A model generated the notes under the pieces. That model searched no databases. It was not told the DNA's origin and worked only from the letters and a program-made list of their open reading frames with translations. The translations under genes were made by a program, and so were the position numbers. DNA of 64,000 nt from Deinococcus humi. GTDB taxonomy: Bacteria; Deinococcota; Deinococci; Deinococcales; Deinococcaceae. The stretch lies in NCBI RefSeq assembly GCF_014201875.1, contig NZ_JACHFL010000003.1, positions 248,001 to 312,000 of the forward strand, given 5' to 3'. Shown here piece by piece: positions 45,145-54,670 of the stretch. Numbering within the stretch: position 1 is the stretch's first letter; each line of letters starts with the position of its first letter.

Positions 45145-45297
45145 TCATGCGGGCCGGGGGCGGTGGAACAGGTTCCGCAGGCTGAGTTGGGGACGCTGGC
45201 CGTGTGCGGGCTGGGCCTGGAGTGCGCGGCTGGCCTGGGCGGCTTCCTGGCGCAGGGCCTGGGCGTGTTGCTGGGCGAACTGAAGGTCGAAATGCAT
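45145..45297 (-). CDS. Small Gln/Ala/Arg-rich protein, function unknown
   Basis: 50 residues: MHFDLQFAQQHAQALRQEAA leads into an alanine- and arginine-rich helix and a basic tail ending RNLFHRPRPA. The pattern predicts one amphipathic helix. A weak AGGAA site lies 7 nt before the ATG, and a good terminator follows the stop, so it looks like a true monocistronic gene although short. Codon use is strongly GC3-rich like the neighbours. I do not recognise a characterised family; it contains no obvious catalytic residues. Confidence 0.55.
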   Translation of the reverse strand: MHFDLQFAQQHAQALRQEAAQASRALQAQPAHGQRPQLSLRNLFHRPRPA

Positions 45298-45621
45298 GGT
45301 GGGTTCCTGGGGGCGCTGGCTGCCGCTGCGGCATCCTTGGGTCCGGCGCTTATGAACCTATGGTGCGCCAGACAGGGGTCCGGGCACATCCTGCGGGTGG
45401 CTCATTCGCGCTGCGCAAATTGGCCTACAGCACTGTCGTCCTTATGTGGGAGGCAAAGTGTCGGGAAACCTCTACCTCTACTCCTGCACGAAGTCCCCGG
45501 CATGGGAGCGTTGTACAGGACACGCTTTTTGAACGCGTCGAAAGAAGCATCACGGCGGTGAGAGACGAGAGTTAAGCATCCGCCAAGCGCATGGGCGCGC
45601 GGTGCGGGGTGTAATGGAACG
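45298..45621. other. 323-base stretch without a supported gene
   Basis: It separates the small protein gene (minus) from the PAP2 gene (plus). An open frame from the ATG at 45360 (71 codons) has weak GC3 bias and no clear ribosome site, so it is not called. A partial hairpin, GACACGC with GCGTC around a T-run, is at about 45520-45541. No tRNA or known RNA was recognised. Confidence 0.5.
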
Positions 45622-46374
45622 GTGTTCCCGCGCCTCCTCCAAGAGCTTGTGGTCTTCGTCAAGACCCACTGGCACGTCTTGCTGTCGCTGCTGCTGGGCG
45701 TGCTGCTGCCGCTCGTCCTAATCGCCAATCTGACGGAAGATATTTTCAGAGACGGGGGGTTCGCATGGGATAGCGCGATTCTGGACTGGTACCGCGCGCA
45801 CCGTACACCCACATTGACGGCGATTGCCGCTGGTCTGGGAGTGATCGGTGGAGTGCGGGTCCTGCCGTTCATCGCACTGCTGATTGCTCTGTTGGTGGCA
45901 CGGGCCGGCGGGCGCATCCACGCGTGGTACCTGGCTTTCGCCCTGTCGGGGGCTGCTCTGCTCAACGTGCTGGCCAAGGTGATCTTCCAACGTCCCCGGC
46001 CGGATGAGCTGGGAGCCGTACTGATCGAGTCGGGCTTCAGCTTTCCCAGCGGCCACGCCATGTCCAACGCTGCGTTCGGGATCGCGCTGGGGTTGATCTT
46101 CTGGCGTTCACGGCTGGGTTGGCCGGTGGCGGTGTTGGGCGTGTTCTGGGGTGTGCTGCTGGCGGCCAGCCGCAACTACCTGGGCGTGCATTATCCCACC
46201 GATGTAATCGTGGGCTTTCTGAGCGCCGCGGCATGGGCTTACGGCCTGTACCTGCTCATGGCGAGGCGCTGGCCTGCCCTGCGGAATTCGCCCGGCGGAC
46301 GCGACGACACCCGCGCGCCAGTAGATGAGAGCGTTCCGGTACAGTCGGGGCGTGAACGGGACCAGACCCGCTGA
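45622..46374 (+). CDS. PAP2-family phosphatase
   Basis: 250 residues from a GTG, with about five or six membrane helices. The three PAP2 motifs are present: KVIFQRPRP (about 116-124), PSGHAMS with the catalytic His, and [13 protein letters not shown]. The family removes phosphate from lipid phosphates such as phosphatidate, PGP or undecaprenyl pyrophosphate on the outer face of the membrane. The first helix and the [15 protein letters not shown] linker are typical. The C-terminal 30 residues are polar. An IS element begins 26 nt after the stop. Confidence 0.88.
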   Translation: MFPRLLQELVVFVKTHWHVLLSLLLGVLLPLVLIANLTEDIFRDGGFAWDSAILDWYRAHRTPTLTAIAAGLGVIGGVRVLPFIALLIALLVARAGGRIHAWYLAFALSGAALLNVLAKVIFQRPRPDELGAVLIESGFSFPSGHAMSNAAFGIALGLIFWRSRLGWPVAVLGVFWGVLLAASRNYLGVHYPTDVIVGFLSAAAWAYGLYLLMARRWPALRNSPGGRDDTRAPVDESVPVQSGRERDQTR

Positions 46375-46399
46375 ACGAGTTGCCAGATGTGTCAGAGCG

Positions 46400-47241
46400 C
46401 TAGGGTGTGTCCGCAAACCCTCAAAGCCATTCCATCACGCAGGCGATGGTGACCATCGCCTCATAGTCACACGCCCGCTTCTCAAACCAGGTTGCAATTC
46501 TCCTTGAGCGTTTCAGGCGCCCGACCAACCGCTCAAGGACGTACACGTGGCCGCTTGTGGCCTCGTTTCGGAGGAACGACCAGACGAATCCCTCGTCTGT
46601 GGCACAGCCGGTGTGCCTTGTCACCGCTGTACGCCCGATCCGCCAGGACCATGGTGGGGCGGAGTCGGGGCCGGCCCCGACTCCGCCGTTTGATCTTACC
46701 GGCATCGAGCAACGTCTCGAACTTCAACATCTCGTGGCGTTGCCCAGCCGTGAGGAGGAAGGCGAGCGGCCGTCCCCGGCCATCACACTTCAGGTGGCTC
46801 TTCGTTCCGAATCCGCCTTGTGACCGGCCGAGCGCTTCATCGCCGTCCCCTTTTTTGCACCTGCTGCACTTTGATGAGCGCGCACGATGGTGCGATCGAT
46901 CATGTGGACATTCCACTCGACCTGGCCGGCATGATCTGCACGTTCCTGCACTCGGGTGAGCAACTGTGCCCAGAGGCCCTGCGGCTGCCATCGGTAGAAC
47001 CGAGAACGCACTGTCTTCCAATTGCCGTAGCGTTCGGGCAGATCACGCCAGGCACTCCCGAAGCGTGTGATCCAGAGGATGCCGTTCAGCACGGTGCGGT
47101 GATCCAGGCCAGGGCGGCCCGTCCGAGGTCGTTGCGGTGGCAGCAGTGGAGCCAGCTGGCTCCACTGTTCATCAGTCAATTCGTAACGCCGGACCACACG
47201 TCATTTTTGCACTGCTTCCTTGGTTTGCGGACACACCCTAG
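46400..47241 (-). mobile_element. IS5-family (IS427-type) insertion sequence
   Basis: About 836 bp bounded by perfect 17-bp inverted repeats, GGGTGTGTCCGCAAACC at 46403-46419 and its complement at 47222-47238. Both ends are flanked by CTAG, consistent with a CTAG or TA target duplication as usual for IS427-type elements. It carries one DDE transposase in more than one frame. It lies between the PAP2 gene and the lacI-type promoter, 108 bp from the latter. Confidence 0.9.
46421..47197 (-). pseudogene. IS427-type DDE transposase, frame 1/2 plus a third broken frame
   Basis: The first frame (47197 to 46790) encodes RRYELTDEQWSQLAPLLPP and the first catalytic Asp (HMIDRTIVRAHQ). A slippery A AAAAAG on the minus strand (plus coordinates 46850-46856) allows a -1 shift into the second frame, which carries DEALGRSQGGFGTK and the second Asp (VLADRAYSGDK) and stops at 46533. 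The last part, VLERLVGRLKRSRRIATWFEKR with the catalytic Glu, is in a third frame ending at 46421. The -1 shift is a normal regulatory step of this group. The second break coincides with about nine missing residues, so a small deletion has probably inactivated this copy. Confidence 0.8.
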
Positions 47242-47348
47242 GAGAATGAGGCGCTTCCCTGGCGCTGAATCTGCAGCGTTGGGAGGCGCCTTGCGTCACT
47301 CTGGCGCCGTCCCCCGCAACCCGGCCCTGAGACATGAGTTGCCCAGGC

Positions 47349-47377
47349 TTGACAGCGCTTTCAAAATCACTTAAGCT
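47349..47377 (+). promoter_or_regulatory. lacI-type regulator promoter
   Basis: TTGACA (47349-47354), a 17-bp spacer and TAAGCT (47372-47377), 65 nt before the regulator ATG. The operator-like sequence overlaps the -35 and the spacer. Confidence 0.75.
47350..47363. promoter_or_regulatory. LacI-family operator, autoregulatory site
   Basis: TGACAGCGCTTTCA differs by one base from the perfect palindrome at 48528-48541. It covers the -35 region, so bound regulator should block its own promoter. Confidence 0.7.
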
Positions 47378-47442
47378 CAAAATGTTCAACAAGTCAGAAT
47401 TGATTGGTCAGGCGGGTTACCGTGCCTGTCAGGAGTTTCGCT

Positions 47443-48480
47443 ATGTCTGCAACCGTCACATTGATGCACGTGGCGCGGGAAGCGGGTGTCTCACCCAGTA
47501 CCGTGTCGCGCATTCTGAACGGCACCGCCAACGTCACGCCGGACAAGCGTGAGCGGGTAGAGGCGGTCATCCACCGCCTGAACTTCACCCCTAACGTGCA
47601 GGCGCAGGCACTGGCGAACGGGCGCAGTTTCTCGGTGGGCGTGCTGACTCAGAAACTGAGCAGCGCGTTCTACGGAGAAACGCTGGCGGGCATCGAGCAG
47701 GGTCTGGAAGGCACCGCGTACCATCCGCTGGTGGTCAGTGGACACTGGCGGGCTCAGCAGGAACAGCAGGCGCTGGATCTGCTGATGCGCCGCCGGGTGG
47801 ACGCCCTGATCGTGCTGGGCGGCGTGATTGACGATGCGGCGCTGCAACGGGTGGCGGCGCGGGTGCCACTAGTGGCGGTGGGCCGCGCAGTCGCTGGTCT
47901 GCCCGAGCGCTGCGTCTTGATCGACAACCACGCTGGCATTCGGCAGGTGGTCCATCACCTGGCCGAACTGGGCCACCGCGACATCGGGTACATCGGTGGA
48001 GACGAATCCCAGCACGACGCGGTGGAGCGGCGCGAGGGCTTCGAGGCCACCCTGCAGGAGGTGGGCCTCCCGGTCCAGCCCCACCTGATGAGGCGCGGGG
48101 ACTACACCGAGGCCAGCGGTGAACGGGCGGCCGAGGAGCTGCTGCGCTCGGGCCACCCCTTGACGGCGCTGGTCTGTGCCAACGACCAGATGGCTTTCGG
48201 CGCCCGCCTGACGCTCTACCGCCGGGGCCTGCGCGTGCCGGATGACATCTCTCTCACCGGTTTCGACGATCTGTTTTCCTCGCGCTATACCACGCCGCCA
48301 CTGACCACCGTCCACCAGGCGGTCAATGAACTGGGCCAGCTGGCTGCCGAGACCGTGCTGCGGCTGCTGGCCGGGGAACAGCTCAGCATGCCTCCTTACG
48401 TCCCCGAGTTGGTTGTTCGTGAATCCACCGGGCCAGCGCCCATCCCCTCACCTCGAAAGAAACGAACGGAGAAACGTTGA
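47443..48480 (+). CDS. LacI-family transcriptional regulator of the glycoside operon
   Basis: 345 residues from MSATVTLMHVAREAG, with CAGGAG eight bases upstream. The N-terminal helix-turn-helix (VAREAGVSPSTVSRILNG, then RVEAVIHRLNFTPNVQAQAL hinge) is followed by a periplasmic-binding-protein-like sugar domain (GVLTQKLSSAFYGETLAGIE, GHRDIGYIGGDES, ALVCANDQMAFGA, SLTGFDD). It binds palindromic operators and releases them when an inducing sugar binds. The two matching operators before its own gene and before the transporter operon define its likely regulon. The inducer is probably a beta-glucoside or xylo-oligosaccharide, judged from the enzymes. Confidence 0.9.
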   Translation: MSATVTLMHVAREAGVSPSTVSRILNGTANVTPDKRERVEAVIHRLNFTPNVQAQALANGRSFSVGVLTQKLSSAFYGETLAGIEQGLEGTAYHPLVVSGHWRAQQEQQALDLLMRRRVDALIVLGGVIDDAALQRVAARVPLVAVGRAVAGLPERCVLIDNHAGIRQVVHHLAELGHRDIGYIGGDESQHDAVERREGFEATLQEVGLPVQPHLMRRGDYTEASGERAAEELLRSGHPLTALVCANDQMAFGARLTLYRRGLRVPDDISLTGFDDLFSSRYTTPPLTTVHQAVNELGQLAAETVLRLLAGEQLSMPPYVPELVVRESTGPAPIPSPRKKRTEKR

Positions 48481-48527
48481 TGTATGACAGTTCCTGATCG
48501 CCGCCCTGCCCTGCCATCTGCATTTTT

Positions 48528-48541
48528 TGAAAGCGCTTTCA
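48528..48541. promoter_or_regulatory. LacI-family operator of the glycoside transporter operon
   Basis: TGAAAGCGCTTTCA, a perfect 14-bp palindrome with the central CG typical of LacI-family sites, 22 nt before the binding-protein ATG. It could stop initiation or act as a roadblock to read-through from the regulator gene. Confidence 0.8.
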
Positions 48542-48563
48542 CATCGACCCTTGGAGGTCAGTC

Positions 48564-49811
48564 ATGAAGAAAATTGCCCTGTTCGCCCTTGTTTCCGCCC
48601 TGCTCGCCGGATCGGCCAGCGCCCAGGAGAAAGTCACCGTGACCGTCGCCGCCTTCCCCAGCCTCGACACCTCGATCAAGGCTGTTCTGCCCGCCTGGAA
48701 CAAGTTGCACCCCAACATCACCATCAAACTGGTGGCCCAGGAATTTGCTGATCACCACAACGCCATGACCACCGCCTTGGCCACCGGGCAGGGCCTGCCC
48801 GACGTGATGGCCCTGGAAATCGGCTACGTGGGCAAGTTTGCCGAGGGTAAGGGCCTGGAAGACCTGAACAAGGCCCCCTACAACGCCACGCAGTACAAGA
48901 AGCTGTTCACGCCGTTCACGGTGGCACAGGCCACCAGCTCGGACAAGCGTTTCATCGCCATGCCCACCGACATCGGCCCCGGCACGCTGCTGTACCGCAA
49001 GGACGTGCTGGACAAGGCTGGCGTTGATCCCGCGCAGCTCAACAAGAGCTGGGAAAGCTACATCGCCGCCGGCAAGACCATCAAGGCCAAGACCGGGGCG
49101 TCGCTGATCAACACCGCGCAGAGCATCTACGGCGTGGTCAGCCGCACCAATCTCAAGCCCGGCGAGGGCATCTACTTCGACAGCAAGAACAACCTGCTGG
49201 TCGGCCCTGACAACGCCCGTTTCGTGCGGGCCTTCACCCTGGCCAAGCAGGTGCGCGCCGAGGGCCTGGACGCCAAGATCGGCGAGTGGAGCAACGAGTG
49301 GTACGACGCGTTTAAACAAGGCACCGTCGCCTCGCAGTTCAGCGGCGCGTGGCTGACCGGCGCCCTGGAAAGCTGGATGGCCCCCGACACCAAGGGCATG
49401 TGGCGGGTGGAAAACCTGCCCGAGGGCGGTTACGCCTCGTGGGGCGGCTCGTTCTACGCCATTCCCACGGCGGCCAAGAACAAGCAGTGGGCCTGGGAGT
49501 TCATCAAGTTCATGACCATGGACAAGGCCCAGCAACTCACGGCCTTCACCATCAACGGCGCGTTCCCCGCGCTGCTGACCGCCCAGAACGACAACCTCTT
49601 CAGCCAGGGCGTGGCGTTCCTGGGCAACCAAAAGGCCCGCGTGCTGTGGCGCGACGCTGCCCGCAAGACCCAGCCCATCGACGTGAACAAGTACGACTCG
49701 GTGGCCGATCAGATCGTCAACACCGAGCTGACCAACGTGCTCGAGCAGGGCAAGGACATCAAGCAGGCATTGACCGACGCCCGCGCCCAGATCCTGCGCC
49801 GCGCCCGCTGA
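48564..49811 (+). CDS. ABC transporter sugar-binding protein (family 1)
   Basis: 415 residues with a Sec signal peptide (about 1-20, SASA-QE) and no lipobox Cys. The mature part is a family 1 extracellular binding protein: FPSLDTSIKAVLPAWNKLHPNITIKL, GLPDVMALEIGYVGKFAEG, and DIGPGTLLYRKDVLDKAGVDP. It captures an oligosaccharide outside the membrane and delivers it to the two permeases downstream. GGAGG lies 8 nt before the ATG. An intercistronic hairpin follows, which should favour more of this protein than of the permeases. Confidence 0.9.
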   Translation: MKKIALFALVSALLAGSASAQEKVTVTVAAFPSLDTSIKAVLPAWNKLHPNITIKLVAQEFADHHNAMTTALATGQGLPDVMALEIGYVGKFAEGKGLEDLNKAPYNATQYKKLFTPFTVAQATSSDKRFIAMPTDIGPGTLLYRKDVLDKAGVDPAQLNKSWESYIAAGKTIKAKTGASLINTAQSIYGVVSRTNLKPGEGIYFDSKNNLLVGPDNARFVRAFTLAKQVRAEGLDAKIGEWSNEWYDAFKQGTVASQFSGAWLTGALESWMAPDTKGMWRVENLPEGGYASWGGSFYAIPTAAKNKQWAWEFIKFMTMDKAQQLTAFTINGAFPALLTAQNDNLFSQGVAFLGNQKARVLWRDAARKTQPIDVNKYDSVADQIVNTELTNVLEQGKDIKQALTDARAQILRRAR

Positions 49812-49837
49812 GCACAACGCCTGTGCCGTGACCGTCC

Positions 49838-49863
49838 GGGGGAGCGAGAAAGGCGGCTCCCCC
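49838..49863 (+). terminator. Intercistronic hairpin after the binding-protein gene
   Basis: GGGGGAGC (49838-49845) pairs with GCTCCCCC (49856-49863) around a 10-nt loop, in a 150-nt gap before the first permease gene. Without a U-tract it is more likely an attenuator or an RNA-stabilising hairpin than a full stop. Confidence 0.6.
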
Positions 49864-49961
49864 TTCGCGTTTCCATACGGCCGACAGCCCAGTAGTTCGC
49901 GCTTCGATTGTTCTGTCCCTGTCCCGCCCCGGTGTCGGCCACAGCGCCAAAGGAAGGCCCC

Positions 49962-50912
49962 ATGCAAGAACGAGTGCCCCTGCCCACCAGCCCGCCCCGC
50001 CAGCGCCGCCGCTGGAGCTACAACCGCTTTCAGCAGCGCGCCGCACCGTATCTGTTCACCAGTCCGTTCTTCATCCTGTTCCTGATCTTCGGGTTGTTTC
50101 CGCTGGGCTTCAGCCTGTTCCTGGCCTTTCACCTGTGGAATCCACTCGACGGGCTGGGCAACTGGGAGTACGTGGGCTGGGACAACTTCAAGCTGGCGCT
50201 GGGCGCACCAGACCAGTTCTGGGTATCGCTGAAGATCACCGTCTGGATTGGCCTGCTGTCGGGGGTGCCGCAACATCTGGTGGCGCTGCCGCTGGCCTTC
50301 GTCATCAACCAGGCCCTGCGCCGGTGGCAGAGCGGCATCAGCACGATCCTTTTTCTGCCGTACATCACCAACGCCGTGGCGATCACGATTGTCTTCGGGA
50401 TGCTGTTCTCGGAGAACCTGGGGCTGCTGAACTACGGACTGTCGCTGGTGGGGCTGGGGCCTGTGCGCTGGCTGGCGCTTCCGGAACTGGTGCCGGTGTC
50501 GGTGGCCACCGTGGTGTTCTGGCGCTACGTGGGCTGGAACGTGATCCTGTATCTGAGCGGCCTGCAGGCCATCAGCGAGGACGTGTACGAGGCGGCCACG
50601 GTGGACGGCGCGAACAACGTGCAGAAGTTTTTCTATATCACGCTGCCGCTGCTGCGCCCGATGATGTTTTACGCCTTCACGCTGACCATCGTGGGCAACA
50701 TGCAGTTGTTCGAGGAACCCTTCATCCTGCTGGGTCAGGCGGGCGGCAGCGGCGGCGCGGCGCTGACCTCGGCCATGCACATCTTCAACGTGGCCTTCCG
50801 TGACCTGGATATGGGGTACGGCTCAGCAATGGCTTGGCTGCTGTTCCTGGCGATCTTCATCCTGAGCATGATCAACAACTACCTGTTCTCCCGTGGCGGA
50901 GGCCGCTCGTGA
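49962..50912 (+). CDS. ABC sugar transporter permease (MalF-type)
   Basis: 316 residues from MQERVPLPTSPP, with AAGGAAG upstream. Six membrane helices; the cytoplasmic EAA loop EAATVDGANNVQKFFYITLP contacts the ATPase. Family typing to the MalF/UgpA branch rests on APYLFTSPFFILFLIFGLFP at the N-terminus. It forms the channel with the MalG-type permease downstream. No ATP-binding subunit is encoded in this operon, so a shared MalK/MsiK-type ATPase from elsewhere is inferred. Confidence 0.92.
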   Translation: MQERVPLPTSPPRQRRRWSYNRFQQRAAPYLFTSPFFILFLIFGLFPLGFSLFLAFHLWNPLDGLGNWEYVGWDNFKLALGAPDQFWVSLKITVWIGLLSGVPQHLVALPLAFVINQALRRWQSGISTILFLPYITNAVAITIVFGMLFSENLGLLNYGLSLVGLGPVRWLALPELVPVSVATVVFWRYVGWNVILYLSGLQAISEDVYEAATVDGANNVQKFFYITLPLLRPMMFYAFTLTIVGNMQLFEEPFILLGQAGGSGGAALTSAMHIFNVAFRDLDMGYGSAMAWLLFLAIFILSMINNYLFSRGGGRS

Positions 50913-51012
50913 ACCGGCGGTTATCAGGTTCAGCAACGGTTCGGGAAAGCACCAAGTTGCTGACTCCACGCCCGGAAGCCGCCTCCCTCCTGCCCCTTCC
51001 GCTCGGATTTCA

Positions 51013-51025
51013 CCGTTTCGCCGAA
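51013..51025. promoter_or_regulatory. Short palindrome between the two permease genes
   Basis: GTTTCG-C-CGAAAC in the 133-nt gap between the permease genes. It resembles the LacI-type operators only loosely, and its odd length differs. Role uncertain. Confidence 0.3.
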
Positions 51026-51045
51026 ACGATTCAATCGGAGCCCGT

Positions 51046-51948
51046 ATGACCACACAGCCTCTTGAAACCACGGTGTCTCCCCCCAGGCCACCCCGGCGTT
51101 CGCCCAGGTTCACGCTGAGCCGCGCGGGTCTGTGGATCTTCGTGGGCCTGGCCTGCTTCCTGTCGCTGGTGCCGTTCTACCTGATGTTCGTGTGGGCCTC
51201 GCTGCCCAGCTCGCAGATCTTCACCGTGCCGCCGCACCTGTGGTTCGGGGACGCGCTGACCAGCAACTTCCAGAAGATGATGGCAGCGACCGACAACCAT
51301 GCCCTGCGTCAGTTCTGGAACTCGCTGTACATCGCCATCCTCTCCACCGTGACCACGCTATTCTTCTGCTCACTGGCGGGCTTCGCGTTCGCCATGTATG
51401 AGTTCAAGGGCAAGCGCTACCTGTTCGGCTTCATCCTGATCACGATGCTGATTCCGCCACTGGTGATGGACATTCCCTCCTTCCTGGTGATGAACAACTT
51501 CTTGCACTGGATCGGCACGCCGCGCACCCTGTGGGTGCCGGGCATGGCCAATGCCTTCGGGATTTTCCTGATGCGCCAGTACATCTTTTCCGCGCTGCCC
51601 AAATCGCTGATCGAGGCCGCCCGGCTGGACGGCGCCACCGAATTCGGCATCTACACCCGTGTGGTGCTTCCTCTGATCCGCCCGATTCTGGCGACGCTGG
51701 GCATCGTGACCTTCGTGGGGTCGTGGAACAACTTCAAGGGCGCGCTGATCATGCGCCTGAGCGAGGACAGCACTATGACCCTGCCGCTGTCGCTGCGCAA
51801 GATCACCGGCGGCGCGACGAATATCAATGCCGACTGGGGCGCGACGCTGATGATGGTGGTGCTGACGGTGTTGCCGCTGCTGATCATTTTCCTGCTTGCC
51901 AGCCGTCAGGTCATTTCCGGGCTCACCAGCGGCGCGGTCAAGGACTGA
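51046..51948 (+). CDS. ABC sugar transporter permease (MalG-type)
   Basis: 300 residues from MTTQPLETTVSPP. Six membrane helices, the EAA loop EAARLDGATEFGIYTRVVLP, and the MalG/UgpE-type helix LIPPLVMDIPSFLVMNNF. It pairs with the MalF-type permease. It is separated from it by 133 nt that code for nothing obvious. The stop is 2 nt before the next GTG start. Confidence 0.92.
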   Translation: MTTQPLETTVSPPRPPRRSPRFTLSRAGLWIFVGLACFLSLVPFYLMFVWASLPSSQIFTVPPHLWFGDALTSNFQKMMAATDNHALRQFWNSLYIAILSTVTTLFFCSLAGFAFAMYEFKGKRYLFGFILITMLIPPLVMDIPSFLVMNNFLHWIGTPRTLWVPGMANAFGIFLMRQYIFSALPKSLIEAARLDGATEFGIYTRVVLPLIRPILATLGIVTFVGSWNNFKGALIMRLSEDSTMTLPLSLRKITGGATNINADWGATLMMVVLTVLPLLIIFLLASRQVISGLTSGAVKD

Positions 51949-51950
51949 GG

Positions 51951-53287
51951 GTGAGGAAGACCGCCGCTGTTGTGACGCTGGCACTGCTCGGTTCGGCGGG
52001 AGCAGCCACCATCACGCCCTCGGGCACAGCTCCGAAACCGATTCTCCCCGCCAGCGTCAGCGCTTTCAACGTGGGCAACTGGATGCCGGTGATCGAAGCG
52101 GTGGACCCGTTGGGTGCCCTGCAACCTGGCGCGCTGCGCTGGCCCGGCGGAAACATCGGGGACGAGCAGAACCGTACCCCACAGGCCATGCAGACCCTCA
52201 AAACCAACTGGACGCTGCTGGGTCAGCCGCCACTGATGTTGCAGACCCGGGTGTTCTCCCGGGCTGGCGGGGACCGCGACGGCACGGCGGCCAGGAATAC
52301 TCCCGAAGATGCCGCCGAGCTGGTGCGGATGGCGCGGGAACTGGGCCTGAACGTCGCGTACTACGAGATCGGCAACGAGCCAGACCTGTACGCCACCAAC
52401 CGCAGCGATCCGAGCTGGACCCCGGAAAAATACTGCGGCGCGGTGCGGGCACAGAAAGCGGCCATTCTGAACGTTGATCCGCAGGCCAGGATCGCCGGAC
52501 CAGCGGTCAGCAACCCCGGCCCGTTTCTGGACGCGGCCATCCGGGAATGCGGCGACGCCTTTGATCTGGTGACGTGGCACCTGTATCCCTCAAATGGCGA
52601 CGGCAGCGACGCTCAGGCGTTCGACTCGATCCGTCGGGTGACGGATACCGTGAAGCGGGTCGAAACGTTGTGGAGCGATCCGGCCACCAATCCGAAAGGC
52701 CACGGCAGACCGCTGGCGCAGGGCGTGACCGAGTACGCGCAGTCGTATCGCTCGGACCGCAGTACCCACCTGTCGGATGCGGTGGGCGGATTGTGGGCCG
52801 CCGAGGCGGCGCTGCGCCTGTCGGAGAGCGGCGCGGTCTTCAATACCTATTTCTCGCTGATGGCAACGGGCAATCACGGTCTGCTGGACGATGCGGGCTT
52901 TCCCCGGATGTCATACGCCGCCTTCCGCGAACTGGCGCACTACCGGGGCCAGACCCTGGGCGTCACCAGCGATGACCCGGAAGTATGGGTTCACGCGGCA
53001 CAGCAAGGCAGTCGTCTGACCCTGTTCGCCATCAACACACGGGCAACCCCTCAACCCCTCACCCTCGATCTGCCCGGCTTCGCCGTAATCGGGGCCAAGA
53101 CGGTCACGGACGCGGACGTCATGGCCGACCAACCTCCGCGTGCGCTGAGGATCGGCGGGCCACTCATGTTGCCACCGCTGAGCTTGACGCGGGTGGTACT
53201 CAAGGCTGCACCAAAAGCCAGCGTCGCCAGTCGCCCGTTCAGCGTGCACTTCGCAAACAAGCCCACTCCCACCTCCCCAAGGAAACC

Positions 53288-53291
<4 letters not shown>
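51951..53291 (+). CDS. Secreted clan GH-A-like glycoside hydrolase, family unclear
   Basis: 446 residues from a GTG two bases after the permease stop; the longer frame upstream lies inside the permease gene in another frame. A signal peptide (about 1-19) is followed by a TIM-barrel-like domain: LRWPGGNIGDEQN (about 62-74), the acid/base candidate E143 in YYEIGNEPDLY and nucleophile candidate E261 in GVTEYAQSY, as in clan GH-A, then a C-terminal beta-sandwich. I cannot assign a CAZy family with confidence; GH39, GH79 and GH44 are the nearest by feel. It would act outside the membrane on a plant-type glycan. It overlaps the GH1 start (ATGA). Confidence 0.72.

Positions 53292-54666
<1,375 letters not shown>

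Positions 54667-54670
<4 letters not shown>

Noticed and set aside
45360..45575. 71-codon plus-strand frame before the PAP2 gene
   Set aside because: Third-position GC is much lower than in neighbouring genes, there is no clear ribosome site, and the protein shows no motif.
46533..47021. Second transposase frame as an independent gene
   Set aside because: It begins inside the first frame and carries the continuation of the same protein through a slippery A6G site, so it is part of one frame-shifted transposase.
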